Assembly: GCA_020429495.1 (NCBI GenBank)
Contig: JAGQLJ010000048.1
Coordinates: forward strand, 1-18,782
DNA length: 18,782 nt
Direction of reading: 5' to 3'
From: Candidatus Dojkabacteria bacterium
GTDB taxonomy: Bacteria > Patescibacteriota > Dojkabacteria > J137
The notes beneath the pieces are model-generated. The model did not search any database. It was not told the DNA's origin and was given only the letters and a program-made list of their open reading frames with translations. Below, one piece after another: positions 1 to 7,336 of the stretch. Position numbers and translations under genes: made by a program. Positions within the stretch are counted from its first letter, which is position 1. Each line of letters begins with the position of its first letter.

Positions 1-33
1 TGTCATAATGACCAATTAATATCAATCAATACA

Positions 34-48
34 GCTTAAAAATTAAGC
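34..48 (-). terminator. possible hairpin downstream of parA
   Basis: GCTTAA and TTAAGC form a 6-bp stem with a 3-nt loop, 27 bases beyond the parA stop. There is no clear U-run after it on the minus strand, so this is a weak terminator candidate. The first 74 bases otherwise hold no recognisable gene; a neighbouring gene such as parB could begin beyond the left edge. Confidence 0.2.
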
Positions 49-74
49 ATAAGACATTATAAAATAATTTAAGT

Positions 75-887
75 TTAATTATTGCTAAAACTAGGTCTAA
101 CTAAATCTTTTGAATTATTTTTTTCAAATCGTTCAATTATTTCTTGTGTAAGTCTGTCGTAGGCTTGTGCTCCAGTTGAATCTGGTTCGTATTCAACAAT
201 TGCTAGTCCATGAGAAGGAGCTTCTGAAAGCTTAATATTTCTTGGTACTAAGGTATCAAATAGTTTGTCATCAAAATGATTTTTGAGTTCAAGGGCAATA
301 TCTTTACTTAGGTTTGTTCTTGAATCAAACATTGTTAAAACTACACCACCAATATCAAGATTTGGATTAAGATTAGATTTTACTAATTTTATTGTATTCA
401 TAAGTTGGCCAAGCCCTTCAAGTGCATAGTATTCTGCCTGAACTGGGATAACTACCAAATCAGCAGCAACTTGACTATTAATTGTTAATAGTCCAAGTGA
501 AGGTGGGCAGTCAATAATAATATAATCATATTCATCTTTTATTTGGTCTAAAGCTTTTTTTAAAACACTTTCTCTAGACATTGCATTCACCATTTCTACT
601 TCAGCACCAGCAAGTTCAATTGAGGAAGGAATCACAGAAAGATTTTCTACTCTTGAGCTTTTTATTGAGCTTTTTACTTCTTCCTGGTTAACCAAAATAT
701 CGTAAATGCTAATAAATCCGTCATTTTCCCTATCTCTTTCGATTCCAAGGCCAGAAGTTAAGTTTGCTTGTGGATCAATATCTACTAACAAGACTTTTTT
801 ACCTTTTTTAGCCAAAAAAACACCAATGTTTAAAACACTGGTAGTTTTTCCAACTCCTCCTTTTTGATTAGTTACTGCAATAATCAT
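75..887 (-). CDS. parA: ParA/Soj-family chromosome partitioning ATPase
   Basis: A 270-residue ParA/Soj (MinD/ParA deviant Walker) ATPase. Proteins of this family bind DNA non-specifically as ATP dimers and, with ParB on parS sites, move chromosome origins apart. Visible motifs are the deviant Walker A KGGVGKTT at residues 9-16 with signature Lys9 and P-loop Lys14, the Walker A' segment LLVDIDPQ near 33-40, and the Walker B-like IIIDCPPSL ending near 131. The length matches the chromosomal Soj type with no N-terminal helix-turn-helix, unlike the longer plasmid ParA proteins. The ATG is preceded by AAGG about 5 nt upstream, one of the few Shine-Dalgarno-like sites here. No parB lies inside the window; it would be expected beyond the left edge. 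The family assignment is firm; the chromosomal role is inferred from length and housekeeping neighbours. Confidence 0.95.
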   Translation of the reverse strand: MIIAVTNQKGGVGKTTSVLNIGVFLAKKGKKVLLVDIDPQANLTSGLGIERDRENDGFISIYDILVNQEEVKSSIKSSRVENLSVIPSSIELAGAEVEMVNAMSRESVLKKALDQIKDEYDYIIIDCPPSLGLLTINSQVAADLVVIPVQAEYYALEGLGQLMNTIKLVKSNLNPNLDIGGVVLTMFDSRTNLSKDIALELKNHFDDKLFDTLVPRNIKLSEAPSHGLAIVEYEPDSTGAQAYDRLTQEIIERFEKNNSKDLVRPSFSNN

Positions 888-907
888 AGACCTTATTACT
901 ATAACAA

Positions 908-913
908 AGTATA
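908..913 (-). promoter_or_regulatory. candidate -10 for parA
   Basis: TATACT on the minus strand lies about 20 nt upstream of the parA ATG, leaving room for a short leader carrying AAGG. No good -35 is visible at 17 nt. This assignment rests on one hexamer. Confidence 0.35.
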
Positions 914-923
914 CACTATGAAA

Positions 924-956
924 TAAAATTCAAAATGCAAAAGTTAAAATTCAAAA
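924..956. repeat. direct repeat TAAAATTCAAAA (2 copies)
   Basis: TAAAATTCAAAA occurs at 924-935 and 945-956 (period 21), directly beside the palindromic repeat that starts at 962. It is AT-rich, so slippage is a simple explanation, but it sits exactly at the border of a repeat cluster between parA and ileS. Confidence 0.6.
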
Positions 957-961
957 ATCAA

Positions 962-1004
962 TGTCAGTTCGAGTGAAATTTGCGATAGCAAATTTTGTAT
1001 CGAG
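962..1004 (+). repeat. palindromic short repeat, copy A
   Basis: This copy has the layout TGTCAGTTCGAGTGA, then a stem-loop (AATTTGC, GAT, then the near-complementary AGCAAATT), then TTGTATCGAG. The two end blocks recur at 1014-1055 and 4142-4192, while the internal stem differs in each. It forms a convergent pair with copy B in the 171-bp parA-ileS gap. No coding capacity. Confidence 0.75.
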
Positions 1005-1013
1005 CACTCACTT

Positions 1014-1055
1014 CTCAATACAATTCCACCAAAGTCGGAATCACTCAAAATGACA
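1014..1055 (-). repeat. palindromic short repeat, copy B
   Basis: Read on the minus strand, this copy is TGTCATTTTGAGTGA, then TTCC...GGAA enclosing a 9-nt loop, then TTGTATTGAG. It begins 3 nt after the ileS stop codon and faces copy A. The hairpin could protect or help end the ileS transcript, but there is no U-run, so that role is only a guess. Confidence 0.75.
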
Positions 1056-1058
1056 GTT

Positions 1059-4000
1059 TTACACTTTTTCTATGACAAACTTAACTTCTTCATCAGCAAC
1101 CTTTGCAGTCATTGAATTTTCACCAACAGGTTCTTCAGAAATAGATTTTGCCTTTACAGATCTGGTAAAATCAGAATTATCCATATTCATTAAGCTTCTT
1201 ACAAAATCACTCTGAGTTTCAAATTTAATACTAATTGAATCATTCATATTCAATTTCATATTTTTCCTTTCAGATTGAATATTTCTTGTTAGCTCTCTTG
1301 TTGCTCCTTCTTTCTTGAGCTCTTCTGTTATTTCAATATTTAAACCAACTAAGATTCCTAATGTATCATCTTTTATTGTCTTGATGTTTTCTCCATCAGG
1401 AATATCTGCTTTTTCTTCTACAGATTTAAGGTTAAGCTCACTCATTAATAGCTCTTTCATCCATTCACTTAAATTTCCAAGATCAGTGTTAGTTAAATGA
1501 ACATACATTACAGAAAGTGGTTGTCTAACTTTTTGACCATTTTCTACTCTTAGATTGTGTCCGAATTCTACAATTTTTCTTAGGACTTCCATTTCAACTT
1601 CTATTTGTGAATATTGATCAATAAATGCAGAATCTGCAACAGGGTAGTCGCAAAGGTGGATTGATTCTTCTTTATTTTCCATTTCACCAAAAACTATTTC
1701 TCTATAGATATGCTCGGAAATAAATGGTGTAAAAGGTGCTATTAATTTAAGAGTCTCAACTAGAACATAGTACAAAACTTCTAGAGCTCTTTCATCTCCA
1801 TCAGCAAATCGGTCTCTGTTTGACCGAATATACCACTTAGAAGTTTCTGCAATAAGATCTTTTATTGGCTTTATAGATTTTGGAACTTGGTAGTTTTCCA
1901 TGTTTTCATTAACTTCTTTTATTGTTTTTTGAAGCTTTAACAAGATCCAAGCATCTAAATTATTTTCGATATCATCAAAAGGAATATGATCCCAAGGGTG
2001 AGAATCTGCGGTTACATTTCTATTATTGTATGCAAGTTGTTCATTTGGCTTCCAGTTATGCATGTTTGCATAAGTTGTTAGGTAAGTATAAATGTTCCAT
2101 AGAGGTAGAGTAGTTTCTTGAATTTGTAGCTTCAATTCTTTCTCGTTGAAGTTGATATCTTCACCAACAAGTAGAGGACTACTTAAGAAATAAAGTCTTA
2201 GTGCATCTCCACCATAGTTTTCAATTGTTGCTTTTGGATCTGGGTAATTTTTAAAACTCTTACTCATTTTTCTTCCATCAGTTCCGGCCATGTTTCCTGT
2301 AACAATTACGTTTTTGAAAGGGACTTTATCAAAAACAATTGTTGAAACTCTAAGTAGAACATTAAACCAAGCTCTAATTTGGCCAACATATTCAGCAATA
2401 TAATCTGCTGGAAAATTATTCTCGAATATTTCTTTATTTTCAAAAGGATAGTGCCACTCAGCAATTGGAACTGAGCCAGAATCGAGCCAGTTATCTACAA
2501 CATCTGGAATTCTTCTGTATTCTTTTCCATCTTTTGTTAAAACAATTTTATCGCAAATGTCTCTGTGAAGTTTTACTTCATCATCACCAAAGAACCAAAC
2601 TTCTTTTCCTTTTTTATTTTTCTTCTTTTTTATGTCTGAGTTATATTTAGACATTTCTTCAATGCTTCCCATTACTAGCTCTTCTCCTTCATCATTTACC
2701 CAAATAGGCATAATTGTTGCCCAATATCTTGTTCTGGAAATTCCCCAATCTGGGGCACTTTTTATAACTTCTGCCATTCGACCTTCTTTAAAGTGCTCAG
2801 GAACCCAGTTTATTGTGCTGTTAAGATCTAGCATTCGATCTTTTACTCTTTGAATATCAACATAGTAAGAATCTTGTGCTTTATAAATTAGTGGATTATC
2901 CCCTCTAAAAAGTGGAACTCTATGCTTATACATTGCTGATCTTAAAAGATTCCCTTTTTCTTTTAGATTATCTCTAATAGATTCATTTGCATCTCTTAGA
3001 TAAATTCCCTTCCAATCTCCAACAAGAAGCTTACCTTCATCATCAATATCTTGAAATCCACTTAATCCATATTTTTCACCAAGCATATAGTCCTCAGCTC
3101 CAAATCCAGGAGCAACATGTAAAACTCCTGTACCATCTTCAGTTGTTACACCATTGAATTCATAGACCTTATAATCATTTTCATTTGATTGATCTACATA
3201 AAAGTCATAAATAGGTTCATAACTTAATCCAGACAAATCTGTACCTTTAAATTCTCCAAGCTTTGGAAATTCGTCTTGTTTTCCTTTGAATACATATTCC
3301 AATCGGTCTTTTGCAATAATCAATATCTGACCTTCAAACTCAACTGCAACATAAGTTGCTTTTGGATTTACAGCAAGAGCAAAGTTGGATGGAATTGTCC
3401 AAGGAGTAGTTGTCCAAGCAACAAGAAATGTATCTTTTTCTGGAAGTTTCAATTTAGCAGAATCTTTAAGTCTAAATTTAACAAAGATACTTAGATCTTC
3501 AATTTCTTGATAGTTATTAGATTCTGCAACTTCAAATTCAGAAACAGGTGTTGCAGTATCAGTAGAGAAGAGAGAAACTCTTTTTCCTTTATAGATAAAT
3601 CCTTTTTCATACATTTGTTTAAACACCCAAATGACCGATTCATTAAATTCAGGATTCATTGTGTAATAAGCATTTTCCATGTCAACCCATCTTCCAATTG
3701 CATCAATATACCATTCCCATTGTCCAGTTACTTCTTCAACATGTTTTCTGCATTCTCTTACATAGTTATCAATTCCAAATTCTTCTACATCAGCTCTACT
3801 TTTTAGATTAAATTTTTCGTTTACTTTCGCTTCAATTGGTAGTCCATGACAATCCCAACCCCAGACTCTTCTGATTCTTTTTCCTCGCATTGTCCAATAC
3901 CTAGTTACTGGATCTTTTGTTATTGAAGAAAGTAGAGAACCATAATGAGGCATTCCAGTTACAAACGGAGGACCATCAACAAATGTGTATCTGTTATTTT

Positions 4001-4109
4001 CATCTTTAGTTTCAATTGATTTTTCAAAAATCTTTTCTTTTTTCCAGAAGCCAAGTACATCTTGCTCCATGTCGAAAAATTTTTGTCTAGGATTTGGTTT
4101 ATTGAACAT
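1059..4109 (-). CDS. ileS: isoleucyl-tRNA synthetase
   Basis: Cytoplasmic class I synthetase of 1016 residues that charges tRNA-Ile with isoleucine and edits Val-tRNA-Ile. The HIGH region reads PHYGS at 54-58, followed by VWGWDCHGLPIE near 82-93. The CP1 editing domain shows WTTTPWTIP at 232-240 and GTGVLHVAP at 326-334. GISRTRYWATIMPIW follows near 456-470, and KMSKS is at 614-618. The C-terminal half has the anticodon-binding region. The sequence style matches the eukaryote-like IleRS type (the ileS2-type lineage) rather than the E. coli type. The fourth HIGH position is Ser, where His is usual. The ATG at 4109 has only a weak GAG 5 nt upstream, which is also the predicted target of the T-box switch. 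It is transcribed alone. Confidence 0.97.
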   Translation of the reverse strand: MFNKPNPRQKFFDMEQDVLGFWKKEKIFEKSIETKDENNRYTFVDGPPFVTGMPHYGSLLSSITKDPVTRYWTMRGKRIRRVWGWDCHGLPIEAKVNEKFNLKSRADVEEFGIDNYVRECRKHVEEVTGQWEWYIDAIGRWVDMENAYYTMNPEFNESVIWVFKQMYEKGFIYKGKRVSLFSTDTATPVSEFEVAESNNYQEIEDLSIFVKFRLKDSAKLKLPEKDTFLVAWTTTPWTIPSNFALAVNPKATYVAVEFEGQILIIAKDRLEYVFKGKQDEFPKLGEFKGTDLSGLSYEPIYDFYVDQSNENDYKVYEFNGVTTEDGTGVLHVAPGFGAEDYMLGEKYGLSGFQDIDDEGKLLVGDWKGIYLRDANESIRDNLKEKGNLLRSAMYKHRVPLFRGDNPLIYKAQDSYYVDIQRVKDRMLDLNSTINWVPEHFKEGRMAEVIKSAPDWGISRTRYWATIMPIWVNDEGEELVMGSIEEMSKYNSDIKKKKNKKGKEVWFFGDDEVKLHRDICDKIVLTKDGKEYRRIPDVVDNWLDSGSVPIAEWHYPFENKEIFENNFPADYIAEYVGQIRAWFNVLLRVSTIVFDKVPFKNVIVTGNMAGTDGRKMSKSFKNYPDPKATIENYGGDALRLYFLSSPLLVGEDINFNEKELKLQIQETTLPLWNIYTYLTTYANMHNWKPNEQLAYNNRNVTADSHPWDHIPFDDIENNLDAWILLKLQKTIKEVNENMENYQVPKSIKPIKDLIAETSKWYIRSNRDRFADGDERALEVLYYVLVETLKLIAPFTPFISEHIYREIVFGEMENKEESIHLCDYPVADSAFIDQYSQIEVEMEVLRKIVEFGHNLRVENGQKVRQPLSVMYVHLTNTDLGNLSEWMKELLMSELNLKSVEEKADIPDGENIKTIKDDTLGILVGLNIEITEELKKEGATRELTRNIQSERKNMKLNMNDSISIKFETQSDFVRSLMNMDNSDFTRSVKAKSISEEPVGENSMTAKVADEEVKFVIEKV

Positions 4110-4114
4110 GGTTT

Positions 4115-4216
4115 CTCAGTAACAAATATTACTTGTCTGTTCTCGATACAATTCTACTTCGCTAAAGCTACGTAGAATCACTCGAACTGACATAAAATTT
4201 TATTGATATTACTGAG
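4115..4216 (-). promoter_or_regulatory. predicted RBS-sequestering pairing of the ileS T-box
   Basis: On the minus strand CTCAGTAA (4216-4209) is fully complementary to TTACTGAG (4122-4115), whose GAG lies 5 nt before the ileS ATG. Beyond a short bulge, TAT and ATA can extend the helix. The upstream partner shares its CTC with the 3' strand of the antisequestrator, so the two structures exclude each other. I see no terminator with a U-run, so this supports translational rather than transcriptional control. The pairing is visible; its function is inferred. Confidence 0.55.
4134..4192 (-). repeat. palindromic short repeat, copy C, inside the ileS leader
   Basis: On the minus strand this is TGTCAGTTCGAGTGA (4192-4178), then a stem TTCTAC...GTAGAA, then TTGTATCGAG (4151-4142) and AACAGACA. 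TGTC and GACA close the element. Its first 15 bases are identical to copy A. It lies in the loop between the two halves of the predicted ileS RBS-sequestering helix, so it lengthens the leader without breaking that pairing. Confidence 0.75.
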
Positions 4217-4371
4217 GGCTAGATTATTCCAGCGGTACCACCTCTTTTTTCAGAATGAAGTATTCTGACCTTATTACAGCCTTTTCGGGCTTACCCGCTA
4301 GGTTCTACTAACAAATGCTTTCTTCCTAGTGCTCAGGAGTGATATCTCGTCTGCCTATGGCATGAGCTCCT
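4214..4371 (-). promoter_or_regulatory. T-box riboswitch (Ile), short Stem I type
   Basis: A leader RNA on the minus strand that should sense uncharged tRNA-Ile. In order: a short Stem I closed by AGGAG/CTCCT (4371-4367 with 4339-4335), inner CTC/GAG and TGCC/GGCA helices, and a specifier loop holding ATC at 4343-4341 followed by A. Stem II is CTAGG/CCTAG with an AGTAGAAC S-turn-like segment. A CGGG/CCCG hairpin followed by AAAAGGCT fits the Stem IIA/B pseudoknot. Stem III is CAGAAT/ATTCTG. The T-box AGGTGGTACCGC sits at 4243-4232. The antisequestrator is GAGG, the 7-nt bulge UGGUACC, GCU, a 10-nt loop, AGC and CCUC. Stem I lacks the long distal arm of the Firmicute type, resembling the ultrashort Stem I known from actinobacterial ileS leaders. 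Class and amino acid are firm; the mechanism is inferred. Confidence 0.92.
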
Positions 4372-4386
4372 TCAATGCGTTATTAA

Positions 4387-4395
4387 ATTTTAGCA
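4387..4395 (-). promoter_or_regulatory. extended -10 promoter of the ileS leader
   Basis: TGCTAAAAT on the minus strand matches an extended -10 (TGnTAnAAT). A start about 7 nt on, near 4380, would begin the RNA roughly 9 nt before T-box Stem I, which fits the structure well. No convincing -35 at 17 nt. Confidence 0.55.
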
Positions 4396-4399
4396 TATA

Positions 4400-4405
4400 T
4401 ATACT
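4400..4405 (+). promoter_or_regulatory. candidate -10 for fmt
   Basis: TATACT on the plus strand would start RNA near 4412, about 19 nt before the first ATG of fmt. It nearly abuts the divergent ileS promoter. No clear -35. Confidence 0.35.
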
Positions 4406-4430
4406 GGTAACTTAAATAGGTTGGTACAAA

Positions 4431-5417
4431 ATGATAAAATACATTATGAAAATAAAAACAATATTTATAGGTACAAGTGAATTTGCAGTTCCAATTTTAA
4501 ATGCATGCTTAAATCATGAGCTTCTAGATTTGAAGGCAGTTATTACACAACCAGATAGACCTGTTGGTCGAAAGCAAGATATGCAAGCACCACCTGTTAA
4601 AAGCGAATTACAAATTACGAATTACCCTGCCCGCATTTCTTCGCATAGCAATGCAGGCGGGGAATTACAAATTGAACAGCCTGAAAGCATTAAAGAAGTA
4701 GCAGACGAAATTTTAGAAAAATATAAGCCAGAACTGATAATTGTTGCATCTTATGGTCAGATTATCCCTAAATCAATCTTGAATTACCCAAAATACGGGT
4801 GCTTAAACTTTCATGGATCTCTATTACCAAAGCTTAGAGGTGCAGTTCCAATTCAAATGAGTATTCTAAACGGATTAGAGAAAACTGGAGTAACACTACA
4901 AAAAATGGTTTTTAAAATGGATGAAGGGCCTATAATTTCAACTAGAGAAATAGCATTGACCGGAACTGAGACTTACGAAAGCTTAACAAAAACATTGGCA
5001 GAACTAAGTGTAGAAATTTTAAATGAAGATTTAAGAGATTGGATAGATGGAACAATTGAAGCAAAAGAACAAAATGAACAAGAAGCTACTTATTGCTATA
5101 TAAAAGATACTGCAAAAGATAAAGCAGAGATTACTGCAGATACTTCGGTAGAAATTGCAGAAAGAATGGTTAGAGCGTTTTACCCTTGGCCAGTTGCGTG
5201 GATCACAATTAAAAGTGGTAAGAATGAAGGCAAACGTTTGAAAATATTTAAATCTCGGATCTCAGATCTCAAATCAGAAGAGAATGCTTTAACAGTCAGC
5301 ATGGATGACAATAATTTAGTTTTGAAACTTAAAGATGGTTGTTTGATTATGGAAGAAGTGCAACTAGAGGGAAAGGATAAGAGAAGTGGAGAAGACTACC
5401 TTTGGTTAGTAGATTAA
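4431..5417 (+). CDS. fmt: methionyl-tRNA formyltransferase with in-frame repeat insertion
   Basis: Transfers a formyl group from 10-formyltetrahydrofolate to Met-tRNA-fMet in the cytoplasm for translation initiation. Motifs are GTSEFAVPIL near residues 14-23, the catalytic segment LNFHGSLLPKLRGAVPIQ at 125-142 (Asn126 and His128 of the N-x-H motif), and MDEGPI at 163-168 (catalytic Asp164). The C-terminal tRNA-binding domain ends with an EEVQLEGKDKRSGEDYL-type motif. At 328 residues it is slightly longer than usual. The extra length is a 19-residue segment at about 59-77, where ELQI occurs twice (59-62 and 78-81) around a REP-like hairpin. Met6 (4446) gives the more typical N-terminus, MKIKTIFIGT; the first ATG has AGG 10 nt upstream. 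All catalytic residues are intact, so the protein is probably active. Confidence 0.95.
   Translation: MIKYIMKIKTIFIGTSEFAVPILNACLNHELLDLKAVITQPDRPVGRKQDMQAPPVKSELQITNYPARISSHSNAGGELQIEQPESIKEVADEILEKYKPELIIVASYGQIIPKSILNYPKYGCLNFHGSLLPKLRGAVPIQMSILNGLEKTGVTLQKMVFKMDEGPIISTREIALTGTETYESLTKTLAELSVEILNEDLRDWIDGTIEAKEQNEQEATYCYIKDTAKDKAEITADTSVEIAERMVRAFYPWPVAWITIKSGKNEGKRLKIFKSRISDLKSEENALTVSMDDNNLVLKLKDGCLIMEEVQLEGKDKRSGEDYLWLVD
4605..4673 (+). repeat. REP-like hairpin inserted in fmt, flanked by 12-bp direct repeats
   Basis: GAATTACAAATT occurs at 4605-4616 and 4662-4673. Between them is a 36-bp GC-rich imperfect palindrome at 4626-4661 that begins CCTGCCCGCA and ends ATGCAGGCGGG. It matches the hairpins at 13823-13858 and 13894-13929 at 30 of 36 positions. 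The repeat period is 57 bp, exactly 19 codons, so the fmt frame is kept. The 12-bp repeats look like a target duplication, although slippage in AT-rich sequence cannot be excluded. Confidence 0.8.
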
Positions 5418-5447
5418 TAACCTTCTCCAAAGCCTTAATTATTTTTA

Positions 5448-7223
5448 TTATGGGCAGTGCTGGCCAGGATCTAGTGAGAACAATACTGCTGGCGAAACTA
5501 CACATGTCCCCTTGTCGGTAGATGAATAAGTTTGAGATGTAAAGTCAAAGTCTGCATAGTCTTCTGGCGCATCCCAGTAACTACTATCTACAAAATTTGG
5601 ATCAGAATTTGTTGTTACTCCACCATAATCCTGTACATTGTATCTAACATTATTGCTAAATGTTGGGTTTGACCCAAATGTTAACTGTCTTGCACCACCT
5701 CCATAGAATATTGAATCATGAATGTTATGCCCACTTCCAAGCAAATAAATATTCCAATTATCTCTTCCTGGATTTACATAAGTTGTTACATGGTCAAATT
5801 CATAGTTTGTTGGTGGATTATTTGGATATGCAACTCCAGAATCGTATTTAGTATAAAGATTTGCATTAAAATTTGGTCCATCATAACTAATCAATAGAGA
5901 GTTTCTAATTGTCACATCGTGAACATCTCCATAATTTATATATTGAGCTCCACTAGATGTATAGTCTCCAAGAATTAATCCCTGTAAGAACCCTGGCCCA
6001 ATAATAGAATCTTCTACTAAGAGTCCATATTGTGAGCCACCACTATAAACTTGTATTCCATCTGAATGTCTACAACCATTAAATACATCAGTAGCTGAAA
6101 TATCACTTCTTCTTTGATTAAATAACCAAGATTGTTTTAGCGTAAAATTACTTATTCCTCCTCCTGATTGGAATGCATCTTGTCCATTATCATGGATTAT
6201 AGATCTTTCAAAAGTAATATTTGTACCTGAAAGTTCAACTCCTTTTTGATCTGGGATTGGATTTCCATTATCAAAAATCTCTAAATGCTTGAATGTTAAG
6301 TTATTTGCACTTGAGTTGAGTTCAACTCCAAACAACCAACCATAAAGTTTTATTCCTGACCATTTTGATCCATCGACTACAATATAGCTTTGACTTTGTA
6401 AGTCAAATGCAGTTCTATTTTGAACTGAATCTGAATATCCAGACTGACTACAATATGGCAGAGGAGTATTTCTTCCTCCAAATACAACAGCTGTTCCATC
6501 TCTTCCACTTTCAGTTGAAAGTTTAATTGTGATGGGATCAGTTGAAGTACCATTCTTTGCAGGATTTAATGTTGTTGTATATTGCATACCGCAGCTACCA
6601 TTTTGACTAGTTTTGGGTTGAGCTGTTATGCCAGTTACAAGGGTTGGATATGCACAAGATGTTGTGCCTCCATCAATATAAACTACATCTCCTGGCTCAA
6701 CTGAGTTCCAGTCAATTTGATTTAGTTCATTCCAAGCATTAGTCCAACTTGTACCATCACCATTATTACCATTTTTTGAAACATACCAAGCATTATTATA
6801 TTGAACTTCTGGTTGAGTTTGAGAACCTCCATTTGATCCACCAGTACTTCCTCCAAAACTTTCACCTGAAGTTGTGCAGTTAGAATTTAAATAAAGTTGT
6901 GAGAATAGAGCAAAATCAGGTAGATCAACTTTCCCATTTTCATTTCCATCAATATATCCACAAGAAGGAATAGTAGTAGGCTTTGCTGATAGGCTACATT
7001 GACTGCCATATACTTTTACAAAGACAGCGAAATCGCCTAAATTAATAGTACTATCACTATTATTATCCATAGTTCCACAACCATATGCATTAGTTGTATC
7101 GCTAACAGATAATACATTTGTATTATCATTGCTTTTAGTAACTATTGATACTCCAATTACTAATAAAGTTCCTAAAATTAATATGAGTAAATAAGTGCAG
7201 GGGTGCTTAAATTTGTTGAACAT
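5448..7223 (-). CDS. secreted or anchored beta-helix protein with two dockerin-like repeats
   Basis: A 591-residue exported protein. Residues 10-28 form one hydrophobic helix after a Lys-bearing N-terminus (signal peptide or membrane anchor; no clear cleavage site). Two EF-hand/dockerin-like loops follow: Asp53, Asn55, Asp57 to Asp64, and Asp92, Asn94, Asn96 to Asp103. Each is followed by an F-x-x-F helix and bracketed by Cys (49/76 and 88/116), which could form disulfides. A Gly/Ser-rich linker at 119-134 leads to a segment like AWYVSKNGNNGDGTSW at 145-160, typical of the start of right-handed parallel beta-helix (pectate-lyase-like) domains. The rest has Asn/Gly/Ser-rich coils with motifs such as HSDGIQV. 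It probably acts at the cell surface on, or as a binder of, polysaccharide. No substrate can be assigned and catalytic residues are not identified. It converges with fmt across 30 bp. Confidence 0.75.
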   Translation of the reverse strand: MFNKFKHPCTYLLILILGTLLVIGVSIVTKSNDNTNVLSVSDTTNAYGCGTMDNNSDSTINLGDFAVFVKVYGSQCSLSAKPTTIPSCGYIDGNENGKVDLPDFALFSQLYLNSNCTTSGESFGGSTGGSNGGSQTQPEVQYNNAWYVSKNGNNGDGTSWTNAWNELNQIDWNSVEPGDVVYIDGGTTSCAYPTLVTGITAQPKTSQNGSCGMQYTTTLNPAKNGTSTDPITIKLSTESGRDGTAVVFGGRNTPLPYCSQSGYSDSVQNRTAFDLQSQSYIVVDGSKWSGIKLYGWLFGVELNSSANNLTFKHLEIFDNGNPIPDQKGVELSGTNITFERSIIHDNGQDAFQSGGGISNFTLKQSWLFNQRRSDISATDVFNGCRHSDGIQVYSGGSQYGLLVEDSIIGPGFLQGLILGDYTSSGAQYINYGDVHDVTIRNSLLISYDGPNFNANLYTKYDSGVAYPNNPPTNYEFDHVTTYVNPGRDNWNIYLLGSGHNIHDSIFYGGGARQLTFGSNPTFSNNVRYNVQDYGGVTTNSDPNFVDSSYWDAPEDYADFDFTSQTYSSTDKGTCVVSPAVLFSLDPGQHCP

Positions 7224-7302
7224 GATTTTAAATCATAATTGTACATTAGTGATACTAATAAAGGATACAAAATTTCGTCCTGTAAAAAAAGATGTAAACC
7301 TG

Positions 7303-7331
7303 TTGCTTAAGTTGGCTTTGCCCATTACAAT
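7303..7331 (+). promoter_or_regulatory. promoter of small ORF
   Basis: TTGCTT (7303-7308) and TACAAT (7326-7331) are separated by 17 nt. The predicted start of transcription falls on or beside the ATG at 7337, implying a leaderless mRNA. Confidence 0.45.
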
Positions 7332-7336
7332 AATTT

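Noticed and set aside
4193..4230. Intrinsic terminator controlled by the T-box
   Set aside because: No hairpin followed by a U-run occurs after the antisequestrator; the pairing with the start region is a better explanation.
4605..4673. Insertion sequence in fmt
   Set aside because: The inserted piece is only 45-57 bp and codes for no transposase; it is a repeat element, not an IS.
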